Both the position numbers and the translations under genes were made by a program. Positions 7,736 to 16,217 of a stretch of DNA of 64,000 nucleotides are shown one piece after another. The DNA is taken from assembly GCF_000430705.1 (NCBI RefSeq), contig NZ_AUMN01000014.1, positions 1-64,000 on the forward strand. The letters are read 5' to 3'. The stretch comes from Arthrobacter castelli DSM 16402 (GTDB taxonomy: Bacteria > Actinomycetota > Actinomycetes > Actinomycetales > Micrococcaceae). Below the pieces are notes generated by a model, which worked only from the letters and a program-made list of their open reading frames with translations, was not told the DNA's origin and did no database searches. The stretch's first letter is position 1. Each line of letters begins with the position of its first letter.

Positions 7736-10700
7736 ACCGGAAGATGACGGTCAGGGTGCGGACGTGTGCCATTGGGAGACCCTCGATCCTGGTGCGCTGC
7801 ATGGTGGGCATGTTACTGGCGGCCCTGCTGGTGCCGGCCATACTGACGCTGTTCTCCGGCTCGGCCTCTGCCGCCGGTGAGGAAGACACAGCCGACTACA
7901 GCCTGTATCAGCTGTCGTCGAACGCGGCATCATATTTCAGCAACGAGAATTCGCCTAAGGGCGACGGTGACAGCGGCGATGAGGCCACAGATGACGCCGC
8001 CGAGCGGATGACTGACGAGTGGCATGAAGTCACCAAGCATCCCGGCATGGCCGGTTCATTGCTGGGCTATGCCGACCCGGAGTTCAGCTTCACTGTCAAG
8101 TGGCTGTTCTCCGCTGTCTCGGGATCGTCTCAGACACTCAGTTATGACACGTTCAAGACCCCTGACGCCGAAGAGAATATTTATCAGGGTCTGCTGAACT
8201 ATGCTTATTTCGGTGCCGCCAACGCGGCCCTGGGCTTCGACAGCATGTCCTCGGGTATCGGCGGCGGCATGATTCACGCCATCGCTGGCTCGGTGATCTG
8301 GTTCGCCTATGCCCTGTCGATGGGTGTGTCGTGGCTGTTCTGGATGGTGATCCAGATCCTCCAGCTGCTCAACCCGTTCATGTGGTTCGCTGAGGCCGTC
8401 AAGAACACCGCCGGCGCGCTCTTCGCCAACGGGATGACGGCCGGTGGCGACAGTACGCTGGCCGATGGCCCCCTGGCGGGGCTGGCAGCGTTTATCGACC
8501 AGTGGTATAGCACATTGGTCAGTATTTCGTGGTCTGTTTTAGTGCCGCTGTTCATCGGTTTCCTGCTGTTGAGCCTGGTCTTTTTCAAGAAGATGAACCG
8601 TGGATCGGCGATCAAAAAACTCGTCGTGCGTGTGGCCTTCATCGGGCTGGGCCTGCCGCTGATCGGCAGCATGTATACCGGCATTCTCGATCAATTCGAT
8701 GATTCGCTGGTCGGTTCGCACGCCGGCCCGACCAGGGTCGTGCTCTCCACCTACGTCGACTTCAATGCCTGGATGACGCAGAACCGCCTCTATATTCCCG
8801 AGAAAGCCTCCATTTCGTGGAATCCTGACGAAGGGCAGCCGACATCAAAGTCGATACTGTCGGTGCGCACCTCGACCCTGGCGATCAATGCACAGTCCCA
8901 CGACGCTTTCTCCGATATAAATGTCGGCACATCGTCGCATACCGCGGGCCAGGCCTGGCAGTCGGCTTCGGTCGATCCCAGTGTGGAGAATCCCGACACC
9001 GGGGCCGTCCTGGCCACGATGGGCATGCTCGGTCAGTACATCACCAGCCAGTCCATCACCGCCTCCGACTTCGAGTCCGGCATCAAAAGTAATATCACCC
9101 AGTTGACCGAAGAGTCGGATGGTGTGACTCAGGCAGAGAAGCGCACGTGGTTCACCGACGACGGTGGCTATGCTAAGGCCAAGGATTTTGGTGAAAAAGG
9201 TGATCTGTCGCCGCGCGATCACCCGCTGATCTCCACGGGAGTGGTGGGCCTGGATTGGCAAGCGAACAAGACGGGTGGATCGAAAAAGATCTTCTTCACT
9301 CACCAGGAGACCAGAGTCGACTGCGGCTACCGGGTCGTCGACAGTCAGGGCAACCCGGCTAATTGCAACATGTCCCCACTGGCCGCGTACAACTACCTGA
9401 ACACTTCGTTCGCGCCGCAGTCGATGACGATCTTCTCCTCGGACAAGGCAACCTCGGGTTTCACTCGCGAGACCCATAACGCGGTCAGCCAGGTCGGCAC
9501 CGGTCCGGCCTCGTTCATGTACTGGGTCAACGCGGTCGTGCTGCTGTTTTCGATCGTCGTCATCGGTTTCTTCTACGCCATCGGCATGCTCGTGGCCGCG
9601 ATCAAGCGGATGTTCAGTCTGGTCGCGGCGGTGCCGTTTGCCACCATGGGCTCACTGTCGGGCATCAGCAAAGTGATCATTTATACCGTGGCACTGATCC
9701 TGGAAATACTGGTGACCTTGTTCCTCTACCAGTTCGTTTCGCAGTTTCTGGTCTCACTGCCGCAGATCATCGAAGGCCCGATCGCCGATCTGGTCTCGGG
9801 CACGGAGACCAGTATCTTCAGCAGTGGAGTTCTCGGAGCCGTGGCCGTGGTGGTGATGACCGCCATTTCGACGATCATAATTATCGGGGTCACGTTTGTG
9901 CTGATGCGTGTTCGCAAGTCGGTGCTCGAAGCCATGGACGAAGTCGTCACCAAGCTCGTGGACAAGTTCCTGGAGACGAACACACCTCCGCAGCAATCCG
10001 GCGATGGATCCGGTGTCATGCCCGCCATGGCCGGCGGTGTCGGCTCCGCTGCCGCCGGTTCCCTGATGAACAAGCAATCCGGCGGAAACAGCGGGTCCGG
10101 TTCCCAGCCCACCACAGGCGGCGGCGGATCCGGCCCCAAGTCCGGTGGGACCAATGCCGGCGGGACCAACGGCCCGAAGAAACTGTCCGGCGGGTCGTCT
10201 TCAGGTGGACCTCAGTCACAGTTGCCGGCCGGCGGTGCCGGTGGCGTATCACAGACGGAAGGCTCTGCCGGTTCTGCCGGCGGTTCCGGCGGGCCGTCCG
10301 ATCCTGCTGATCCGAACGGGCAGAACAACCCGGGCGGTGCGTCTGACTCCAGCGGTGGAGCCAATGTCGGCGTCATGGCTGGTGGTAGCGGCACCGGTGA
10401 CGGCCACGCCGGCGGCGTCGGCGGCTCCGGCCAGCTGGGCACTGACGGCACCAGCGAAGACGGCATCGGTGGCGACGGATCGCAGGGCGAAGGCGGTCTT
10501 CACGGTGACAGCGCTCAGAATCCGGTCGAGGCCGATGGCCGCGCCGGCAGCGGGCCCGACGCGGCCGCCGGTTCGCAGGTGCTGACCAGTGTCGGCGCAC
10601 CGAACAGCGCGCGCACCGACAAGGCCGTGGCCAATGACGTCAACGCCCAGGGCGGACTGTCGAGGCTCGGCGGACCGACCGCTGCCGGCAGTGCGTCGTC

Positions 10701-11460
10701 GGCCAGCGGGCCCGACGCGGCCGCCGGTTCCACTGATCAGCAGAGTCCCGACGCGAAGCCTGGTTCTTCAGGTTCCGGTGCCGGCTCCGCCACCGGTGCC
10801 ACCGGCGGGGGTACGAACCTGTCAGGAACCAACGGTTCCACACCGGGTTCACCGTCGCAGAACAGCGCCGGCACACAGGGTGATTCAACCGGTGGGCAGA
10901 GACCGGAATTGTCCCCACAGAGCCCGGCCGCGGGCAAGAGCCAGTCCCGGCCCGCAGCAGCACAGGGTGACTCAGCCGGTGGTTCAGCCGGTGGTGTGAC
11001 CGGTGCTGCTGCAGCCGGCGCGGCTGCCGCTTCTGCAGGCGAGCAGCCGAAGCAGCAGCAACAGCCGCAGACGGTTTCACAACAGTCGAAGGGACAGCAA
11101 CCACAGTCGAAGCAACCAAAGCAAGTGCACCCAGCGCAGCCGCAGACGACTTCTCAGCGGCCCGCCGAATCTGGGCCACAACAACAAAAGGAGCAACAAC
11201 CGGCGCAATCGCAGCCAAGGCGGCAGCCGGCACCGCAGCAGAAGGGAGCGCAACCAGTGCAACCTAAGCAGCAGCAAGCGCAGCAGCCGAAGTCGCAGGC
11301 GGCACCGCAACAGCCGAGGCAGCAACCGCAACCAAAGCAGCAAGCGACACCGCAGCAGTCGAAGCGGCCAACGCGCCCGGTTCAGCTGGCACAGCCGAAG
11401 CCGGCACCCAGGCAGCCGAAGCAGCCAAAGGGCCCCGGCCAGTCGAAACCGAAGCGCTAA
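7732..11460 (+). CDS. VirB6/TrbL-like multi-pass conjugation channel protein with low-complexity tail
   Basis: 1242 residues. The ATG overlaps the previous stop (ATGA) and AAGGAG lies six bases upstream. A signal peptide is visible (about residues 22-48, ending SASAAG), then an extracytoplasmic domain, hydrophobic segments at about 180-218, 256-286 and 297-317, a second exposed domain with a few cysteines (about 325-590), and further segments at about 595-623, 645-680 and 699-725. This is the layout of polytopic VirB6/TrbL-type channel subunits. From about 755 the chain is Gly/Ser/Ala rich, and from about 1100 Gln/Pro/Lys rich to the end, with a 26-bp DNA repeat (10549 and 10705). A textbook terminator follows. 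The tail is much longer than usual. Confidence 0.7.
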   Translation: MNRKMTVRVRTCAIGRPSILVRCMVGMLLAALLVPAILTLFSGSASAAGEEDTADYSLYQLSSNAASYFSNENSPKGDGDSGDEATDDAAERMTDEWHEVTKHPGMAGSLLGYADPEFSFTVKWLFSAVSGSSQTLSYDTFKTPDAEENIYQGLLNYAYFGAANAALGFDSMSSGIGGGMIHAIAGSVIWFAYALSMGVSWLFWMVIQILQLLNPFMWFAEAVKNTAGALFANGMTAGGDSTLADGPLAGLAAFIDQWYSTLVSISWSVLVPLFIGFLLLSLVFFKKMNRGSAIKKLVVRVAFIGLGLPLIGSMYTGILDQFDDSLVGSHAGPTRVVLSTYVDFNAWMTQNRLYIPEKASISWNPDEGQPTSKSILSVRTSTLAINAQSHDAFSDINVGTSSHTAGQAWQSASVDPSVENPDTGAVLATMGMLGQYITSQSITASDFESGIKSNITQLTEESDGVTQAEKRTWFTDDGGYAKAKDFGEKGDLSPRDHPLISTGVVGLDWQANKTGGSKKIFFTHQETRVDCGYRVVDSQGNPANCNMSPLAAYNYLNTSFAPQSMTIFSSDKATSGFTRETHNAVSQVGTGPASFMYWVNAVVLLFSIVVIGFFYAIGMLVAAIKRMFSLVAAVPFATMGSLSGISKVIIYTVALILEILVTLFLYQFVSQFLVSLPQIIEGPIADLVSGTETSIFSSGVLGAVAVVVMTAISTIIIIGVTFVLMRVRKSVLEAMDEVVTKLVDKFLETNTPPQQSGDGSGVMPAMAGGVGSAAAGSLMNKQSGGNSGSGSQPTTGGGGSGPKSGGTNAGGTNGPKKLSGGSSSGGPQSQLPAGGAGGVSQTEGSAGSAGGSGGPSDPADPNGQNNPGGASDSSGGANVGVMAGGSGTGDGHAGGVGGSGQLGTDGTSEDGIGGDGSQGEGGLHGDSAQNPVEADGRAGSGPDAAAGSQVLTSVGAPNSARTDKAVANDVNAQGGLSRLGGPTAAGSASSASGPDAAAGSTDQQSPDAKPGSSGSGAGSATGATGGGTNLSGTNGSTPGSPSQNSAGTQGDSTGGQRPELSPQSPAAGKSQSRPAAAQGDSAGGSAGGVTGAAAAGAAAASAGEQPKQQQQPQTVSQQSKGQQPQSKQPKQVHPAQPQTTSQRPAESGPQQQKEQQPAQSQPRRQPAPQQKGAQPVQPKQQQAQQPKSQAAPQQPRQQPQPKQQATPQQSKRPTRPVQLAQPKPAPRQPKQPKGPGQSKPKR

Positions 11461-11468
11461 AGGTCAGG

Positions 11469-11504
11469 CACCGACCGGCACGATTTCGTGCCGGTCGGTG
11501 TTTT
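11469..11504 (+). terminator. Rho-independent terminator of the conjugation operon
   Basis: Perfect 15-bp arms CACCGACCGGCACGA (11469-11483) and its complement (11486-11500), followed by TTTT at 11501-11504. Confidence 0.9.
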
Positions 11505-11532
11505 GCTCAAGTGACGACAGACAAGGGTGGTG

Positions 11533-12036
11533 ATGAGTCTGCGATCGCGGCTCCGTGACGATTTCCCGGCCGGCTGGTGGCACTGTCGGCGCTGGTGGAC
11601 CGACGGTGGCCGGGAACTGGGTTTGTGGCTGGTGGCCATTACGGTCACTGTGATGTTGCTGGCCCGCGTTGTGACAGCTCTGCGCTGTCGCCGCCGGCCG
11701 GTTGTCCTGGCGAGAATCAACGGTGAGGCCTTCGTCGCCGCGGGTCTGGCCAACAGCATCATGGTGATATTCGCCGTCATCGCCCTGACCACCGGACCGG
11801 CGGCACGGGACCGTTCCTGGCTTTTCGCACTGGTGGCATTTCTGGCGCTATGTGTGCTGAATCTGCTGGTCGCGTCCGTAATGGTGGCTGTGCTGGCCGT
11901 CTCCCGGCTGACCAACAAATTCGAGTGGTCGGTGATCGACTACATCGACCGGCACGGCGTGCGGGGATCAGCACCGCCGCAGACCTGTGCCGAGTACGAG
12001 GCCGAGCGGATGCGGGACTTTCTTGGCGGTCGGTGA
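11533..12036 (+). CDS. Three-TM hypothetical membrane protein
   Basis: 167 residues, not recognised. The ATG at 11533 follows AAGG with six bases of spacing; two in-frame GTGs lie just before it. A Trp-rich basic head (WWHCRRWW) precedes three hydrophobic segments (about 30-46, 68-85, 97-120). The C-terminal ~45 residues are soluble and charged. It comes right after the VirB6-like gene but behind a strong terminator, so read-through or its own promoter is needed. Position suggests an accessory membrane component of the conjugation apparatus; that is inference only. Confidence 0.7.
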   Translation: MSLRSRLRDDFPAGWWHCRRWWTDGGRELGLWLVAITVTVMLLARVVTALRCRRRPVVLARINGEAFVAAGLANSIMVIFAVIALTTGPAARDRSWLFALVAFLALCVLNLLVASVMVAVLAVSRLTNKFEWSVIDYIDRHGVRGSAPPQTCAEYEAERMRDFLGGR

Positions 12037-12053
12037 AGACGGCGACGTGAAGG

Positions 12054-12081
12054 AGGCCCGTGGGATGCTCCCCACGGGCCT
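12054..12081 (+). terminator. Hairpin terminator between convergent genes
   Basis: Arms AGGCCCGTGGG (12054-12064) and CCCACGGGCCT (12071-12081) with a six-base loop. It separates the rightward membrane-protein gene from the leftward lipoprotein gene and lacks a long T-run. Confidence 0.7.
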
Positions 12082-12114
12082 GCTGTGATGTTGTTCTAAT
12101 TTGGGTTAGTTCGG

Positions 12115-12516
12115 CTAATCCGAACAGGTCTCCCGGTGTTCTTTGAGCTGGGCCTGGGCCGCATCGGTCCCTTCACGGGTGAAGGTTTCGCCTGCTATCG
12201 AAAGAGCATCGTCAGTCATGGAGATCTGGTCATTCCCCTCCCACGTGCCTTCCTGCGTCCAGATGACTTGTGTTTGATTGTCATTGAGTTGACCGATACT
12301 TTTCTCGTCTGCCTTCGGTGTATTGCTACAGTAAAATGCTTGATAGGTTATAGTGTTTCCGTCAATGGTAAGGGTGGTATAACCGGCATTGGTGGCGGAC
12401 TCGACTTCACCAATGTATTTACCGTCGGCTCCACCACCGCAGGCAGTCAATCCGAAAGCCAACGCGGGCACCGCCGCCACGATCAGAAGACTTCTTTTCA
12501 TCGTCGCGGACATCAT
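12115..12516 (-). CDS. Small lipoprotein
   Basis: 133 residues. A lipoprotein signal peptide is plain: KR, a hydrophobic run and the lipobox LTAC with the modified cysteine at about position 26, then GGG. The mature part is about 108 residues, mostly beta-type and polar, with a second and third cysteine (FYCSN and ETCSD at the end). After processing it would be anchored on the outer face of the membrane. Weak ribosome-like GAAAGAG lies eight bases before the first ATG. No family recognised; element-borne lipoproteins often act in surface exclusion or immunity, but nothing here shows that. Confidence 0.75.
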   Translation of the reverse strand: MMSATMKRSLLIVAAVPALAFGLTACGGGADGKYIGEVESATNAGYTTLTIDGNTITYQAFYCSNTPKADEKSIGQLNDNQTQVIWTQEGTWEGNDQISMTDDALSIAGETFTREGTDAAQAQLKEHRETCSD

Positions 12517-12677
12517 GATTTGTGCTCTTTCGTATCGGTGCCTGGTTGGTCACTGTATGTTATTTAACATACATATTTCTTTACCATTGTCGCATAGGAG
12601 CTGGTGCTTCAGCGTTTTGGCGGATCACGACCGCGACGAAAATACAGTAACCACGTCCGACTCGGATATGTGCTTCA

Positions 12678-12922
12678 ACAGTGGCACGATGGTGGTTATG
12701 AGCGCTGACGTCGTCCACCACCTGTATACTCGCCCCGCTGATCTGTTGCCCTGGTGCGGGACCACACCCGGACCCGATGAACGCACCGGCGACTGGAACA
12801 CCGGCCACGACCGGGACCTATTGCTTGAATGCGTCTCGGCCGGGCTGCCCTGCTGTGCGGCGTGCCTGTCGCCGCAGGCCCTGGGCGGCTGGACACCGCT
12901 GATTCTGGAAGAGGAATAAGCC
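12678..12922. repeat. Direct repeat, copy A (245 bp)
   Basis: Matches 15610-15854 over 245 bp with 18 mismatches and no gaps (92.7%). The match starts 11 bp before the small gene's first ATG and ends 3 bp after its stop; flanking sequences are unrelated. Confidence 0.9.
12689..12919 (+). CDS. 76-residue Cys-rich conserved protein, copy A
   Basis: Not recognised. The protein has WCG near residue 23, then a cluster ECVSAGLPCCAACL with four cysteines, an acidic EEE end, and many Trp/Pro/Gly residues, which suggests a small metal- or disulfide-stabilised fold. A second gene at 15621-15851 encodes a protein identical at 74 of 76 positions, although 16 codons differ: 14 of the changes are silent. 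That pattern is what selection on a real protein produces. An alternative start is the ATG at 12698 (73 residues). No good ribosome site precedes either ATG; translation may be leaderless or coupled. Confidence 0.75.
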   Translation: MVVMSADVVHHLYTRPADLLPWCGTTPGPDERTGDWNTGHDRDLLLECVSAGLPCCAACLSPQALGGWTPLILEEE

Positions 12923-12974
12923 TCGGCTTTATGGAGAGTTGTCGGGTTTCAATCAGAGAAGATAAGGAGATCTG

Positions 12975-13296
12975 ATGTTGATTGCGTTTTCGGTTGCCCC
13001 GTCGGGCACCAGTGCTAACGACGGCTCTGTGGGTGATGCCGTGGCCGCGGCAGTGCGCGTGGTGCGCGAGTCCGGTCTGCCGCACCGCACCACGAGCATG
13101 TTCACCGAGCTGGAAGGAAGGCTGGGATGAAGTGATGGCTGTGGTCAGACGGGCGAGTGAGGCTGTCATGGCCTATGGGCCGCGGGCCTCGCTGGTGCTC
13201 AAGGCTGACATCCGGCCAGACCATGAGAACGAAATCGAGGGAAAGCTGACGCGGCTCGATGCAGAACTCAAGGACGGGACAGGTCAGCCTCGATGA
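12975..13296 (+). pseudogene. Thiamine-binding (MTH1187/YqgV, DUF77) family protein, frameshifted
   Basis: The ATG at 12975 follows AAGGAG by five bases and opens MLIAFSVAPSGTSANDGSVG, continuing to SMFTELEG, then hits TGA at 13128. The rest of the family sequence (WDEVMAVVRRASEAV, then SLVLKADIRP) continues in the +1 frame to 13296. Removing one A from the GGAAGG at 13116-13121 restores a single ~106-residue chain reading ELEGGWDEVM. Intact members bind thiamine or a relative in the cytoplasm, often beside thiamine-transport genes. Here the gene sits alone between the direct repeats. Either a pseudogene or a base-call error. Confidence 0.85.
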
Positions 13297-13344
13297 GAGC
13301 CGTGCCAAGTCAGCCGAGGTCTCCGTCCACAGGCGGCGAGACGA

Positions 13345-15255
13345 TCAGGCCAGTGTGCCGTTGATGCGCTCAAAAAGCTGTTCGAAACGAGCCAACGTCT
13401 CGTCGCTCAACTGGTCTCGCAACTCAGGATTCCGGAGCAGCATGTCCGCGGGGCGGTGATGGCTGTATCCGCCGTGGATATCGGCCAGACGCTTGACGAT
13501 CCGGTCGCCGTATCCGAGGTCGTCGGCCGAGGTTGTCGTTTCGAACGCCCTGTTGAATAGTTTCAGATAGTCCTCGATCTCGAACAGGTCCTCGATGTCT
13601 GCCTGCTTGTGATCGGTGAGCTCATTGGCCTGGACGATCCGCCGCTGTTGCAACCGAGCCGCACTCGTGGCCTTCTCGAGGCGGTCCGCGCCTTCGACGC
13701 CGGAGTCGATCAGCACTGTCACCTCGAGGTTCCGCCCCATGAGCGCAACGAAAGCGGGGATGTTCGACGCGCCGCCGGCCGTGAGGATCTGCCAGTGCGA
13801 GTCCAGCCCGGTTCGGTCGCGATCCCGCAGCATTCGGCTCAGTGTGTCGAGGAAGACGAAGTCGCTCGACCCTTCGACGAGCAGATTCGCGTCCCCGATG
13901 AACAGGTGTTGCGCGATGTCGTACCCCAGCGCGGCCTGGAGCGGGAACAGGCTGCTCTCGCCCACCGTCAGAACTTCCTGCGTGACTGTCGCACCGGTCT
14001 CCGGTCCGCCGTCCTCAACGATGCGCGTCCGGGCGATCCGGTCGGTCTCGACCATGAACGGGCTGTGGGTCGAGTACAGGACCTGGGCGACAGTCGCCAG
14101 GCGCTCGTTGAGGAAGCGGATCAAGTCGCCCTGCGCGCGAGCGTGCAGCGTCAGGCCGGGCTCATCGAGCAGGACGACCATGGGCTCCTTCCGCCGCTCG
14201 AACTCCGTGAACGCGGCGAGGAAGGAGAAAAACCAGCGGAAGCCAGCGGAGCGCTGAGAGAAGTTGTTCGTGAACATGTGCCGCCTGTCCTGGACCCTGA
14301 TGTCCAGGGACGTCCTCGTGACGGTGTGGCGGTTCGGCTGGGTCTGTTCAATCTTGCGATCGATGTCGAACTGCACCACGAGATTCTCGTTCTGCCTCCA
14401 GTACTTGAAGACTTCCGTGGTCAGCTCATTGCCGACCGCTTCGAGCTCGGCCTTGCGGTCCTCATAGTCCTCGTCGTTCAGGGCCGCCGGTGTCGTCCTC
14501 GCGAGCCGGAGCAGCGCGCGAGCGGTCTGGCTCGGTGACGAGCCAATCTCGGTGTCAGCTTCGGCGAGGGCGGTAATGTCGATTCGACCGTCGAGGCGGG
14601 AGTAGTCGGAGAAGTAGAAGAACTTCGGGAGCCGTGACTTCAGCAGGTTCAGAGCAACGCGCGATGTCGTGCCCCCACCAAGCTTCTTCAACTCGGCTCG
14701 GATTGCGGTCACTTCCTCTGCAGTCTTCTCGGTTTGGGGGTCATTCCCGTCCTCGATCAGCTTCGCGCACACGGCCTCGATGCCGTCGAGGTCCTCGACC
14801 GCCTTGAAGCGCTCGGTCGTCTTCTTGCGGACTTCTGCACGATCGAGGAGATTGCGGACTGCATGGGCCTTGTCGTGTGGGATGTTCCACTGTTGGCGCT
14901 CGGTGTTGTATCGCTGCGACACCTTCGCCACGGTGTTGGCTGAGACGACCCCTTTACCGAGAAACGCGGTGAGTGCGTCCACGTCTTCGTCCTCCAAGGC
15001 GAAGGTCGCGGTGATCGGCTCCACCGCGTCGATCGTCTCCTCGCGCCGATCCCTCGAGAGGAGCCACCTGGGGTAGTCCCGCTGCTCATCGAACTCGTCG
15101 CCGTCGACAGGATTGAGCCGGTGGAGAGCCGACAGGATCGCGGTCTTACCGGACTCGTTCATCCCGACGAGACAGGTGACCATCTCGTCAACGGTGATCT
15201 CGCCGCTGTCAATGATGTTCCGGAACTTTCGGACGCGGAATGCTGTCAGTCGCAA
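13345..15255 (-). CDS. OLD-family ATP-dependent nuclease (AAA/ABC-type ATPase plus TOPRIM)
   Basis: 636 residues. The N-terminal ATPase begins MRLTAFRVRKFRNI and has Walker A GMNESGKT (31-38), an ABC-type SQRSAGFRW stretch (about 335), Walker B VVLLDEPG (D364, E365) and the STHSPFMV switch histidine. A C-terminal TOPRIM domain follows with LLVEGSSD (E461) and VLIDSG (D517). This is the plan of OLD nucleases, including the GajA type; several protect cells from phages by cutting DNA. No UvrD-like GajB partner is next to it, so it looks like a stand-alone (class 1) OLD. Its last base is 49 bp from the frameshifted gene, and the two 245-bp repeats bracket it. Confidence 0.88.
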   Translation of the reverse strand: MRLTAFRVRKFRNIIDSGEITVDEMVTCLVGMNESGKTAILSALHRLNPVDGDEFDEQRDYPRWLLSRDRREETIDAVEPITATFALEDEDVDALTAFLGKGVVSANTVAKVSQRYNTERQQWNIPHDKAHAVRNLLDRAEVRKKTTERFKAVEDLDGIEAVCAKLIEDGNDPQTEKTAEEVTAIRAELKKLGGGTTSRVALNLLKSRLPKFFYFSDYSRLDGRIDITALAEADTEIGSSPSQTARALLRLARTTPAALNDEDYEDRKAELEAVGNELTTEVFKYWRQNENLVVQFDIDRKIEQTQPNRHTVTRTSLDIRVQDRRHMFTNNFSQRSAGFRWFFSFLAAFTEFERRKEPMVVLLDEPGLTLHARAQGDLIRFLNERLATVAQVLYSTHSPFMVETDRIARTRIVEDGGPETGATVTQEVLTVGESSLFPLQAALGYDIAQHLFIGDANLLVEGSSDFVFLDTLSRMLRDRDRTGLDSHWQILTAGGASNIPAFVALMGRNLEVTVLIDSGVEGADRLEKATSAARLQQRRIVQANELTDHKQADIEDLFEIEDYLKLFNRAFETTTSADDLGYGDRIVKRLADIHGGYSHHRPADMLLRNPELRDQLSDETLARFEQLFERINGTLA

Positions 15256-15609
15256 CCCGGACCTCCTGGGGATGTTGGTTCAGTGATCATCACCGATTCC
15301 CCTTCGTTCTTGCTGGCCTTGGCCGCACCGAGGCTTCTGTTCCTCGCCGTTCTCGTCATACTCGCCCTCGCTCACCCGTGTCACTCGCACCGCCGGAGAT
15401 GGGGCGCGCTACACGAGTCCATCCTATCGGCGAGCACCGACGATGACTGAGAGGCGAGGCCGCTCGGAGCGAATCGGTGCCAGGCACTTATCGGAGGACA
15501 ATTTCGGTGTAGTGGTGTATGAGTCGTGATCCTTCGATCCCGTGAGTCGGGGTCAGTCGCAGTAGCTATTTGTTAATCATGTCCTGAATCGATGATGTTC
15601 GTGGCCGCC
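15256..15609. other. Intergenic stretch, no gene seen
   Basis: Upstream of the OLD gene. No supported frame, RNA or repeat; it presumably contains the OLD promoter but no box stands out. Confidence 0.5.
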
Positions 15610-15854
15610 ACAGTGGCACGATGGTGACTATGAGCGCTGACGTTGTCCACCACCTGTATACCCGCCCGGCCGACCTGTTGCCCTGGTGCGGGACCACGCC
15701 CGGACCCGATGAACGCACCGGCGACTGGAACACCGGCCACGACCGGGACCTATTGCTCGAATGTGTCTCGGCCGGGCTGCCCTGCTGTGCTGCGTGCTTG
15801 TCGCCTCAAGCCCTGGGCGGCTTTACGCCGCTGATCCTGGAAGAGGAATAAGCC
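15610..15854. repeat. Direct repeat, copy B (245 bp)
   Basis: Second copy of 12678-12922, same orientation, offset 2932 bp. Recombination between the copies would delete the OLD gene and leave one small gene. Confidence 0.9.
15621..15851 (+). CDS. 76-residue Cys-rich conserved protein, copy B
   Basis: Differs from the protein at 12689-12919 only at residue 3 (Thr for Val) and in the GGFTPL segment near the end (Phe for Trp). All cysteines are kept. As with copy A, no clear ribosome site precedes the ATG, and the shared 11 bp upstream are part of the repeat. Function unknown. Its place at the right edge of the cassette, 330 bp from two terminator hairpins, suggests it closes the element's gene content. 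Confidence 0.75.
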   Translation: MVTMSADVVHHLYTRPADLLPWCGTTPGPDERTGDWNTGHDRDLLLECVSAGLPCCAACLSPQALGGFTPLILEEE

Positions 15855-16096
15855 GGCACTCTGTGCTCTGCCACGCTGCCTGTGTATTCGGTTCCGATGT
15901 GACGTGACCGGATTGCGGCCTGCTACTTGAATATGCGCAAGCACGCGGTGCTGTCATCTGACAGCGGTTCCAGTTCTGGTGCGACCGTCGAGTCTGCTGA
16001 GACGAGGCGGCACGAGCCGCCCTGTCGGAGCCAAGTGCGGCCTGCAGCATGATGGGCAGTAAGTCGTAGTAACAGAGGGTCATCCGTTTTGCGCGA
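15855..16096. other. Intergenic stretch at the element edge
   Basis: No coding frame, RNA or repeat that I can support. Confidence 0.5.
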
Positions 16097-16150
16097 TACC
16101 GGGCAATAACATCCTTTGCCCGGTGCCTTGCCCGGTACCTGGGGTTTTTT
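16097..16150 (+). terminator. Terminator-like hairpin with T6 run
   Basis: Arms TACCGGGCAA (16097-16106) and TTGCCCGGTA (16128-16137), with TTTTTT at 16145-16150. A third TTTGCCCGGT (16115-16124) offers an alternative pairing. It would stop rightward transcription from the small Cys-rich gene. Confidence 0.6.
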
Positions 16151-16159
16151 GAGGCAAAG

Positions 16160-16205
16160 AGAAAGGCCCCCTGACTGGCGTTTTGCCTAGTCAGAGGGCC
16201 TTTCT
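16160..16205 (-). terminator. Terminator downstream of tRNA-Asn
   Basis: Long inverted repeat AGAAAGGCCC...CTGACT / AGTCAG...GGCCTTTCT starting 13 bp past the tRNA 3' end. On the minus strand it ends in a T-rich run. Confidence 0.8.
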
Positions 16206-16217
16206 CTTCTATTTTCG

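Noticed and set aside
13345-15255. Gabija system (GajAB)
   Set aside because: The OLD-type protein fits GajA in plan, but no UvrD-like GajB gene is adjacent on either side.
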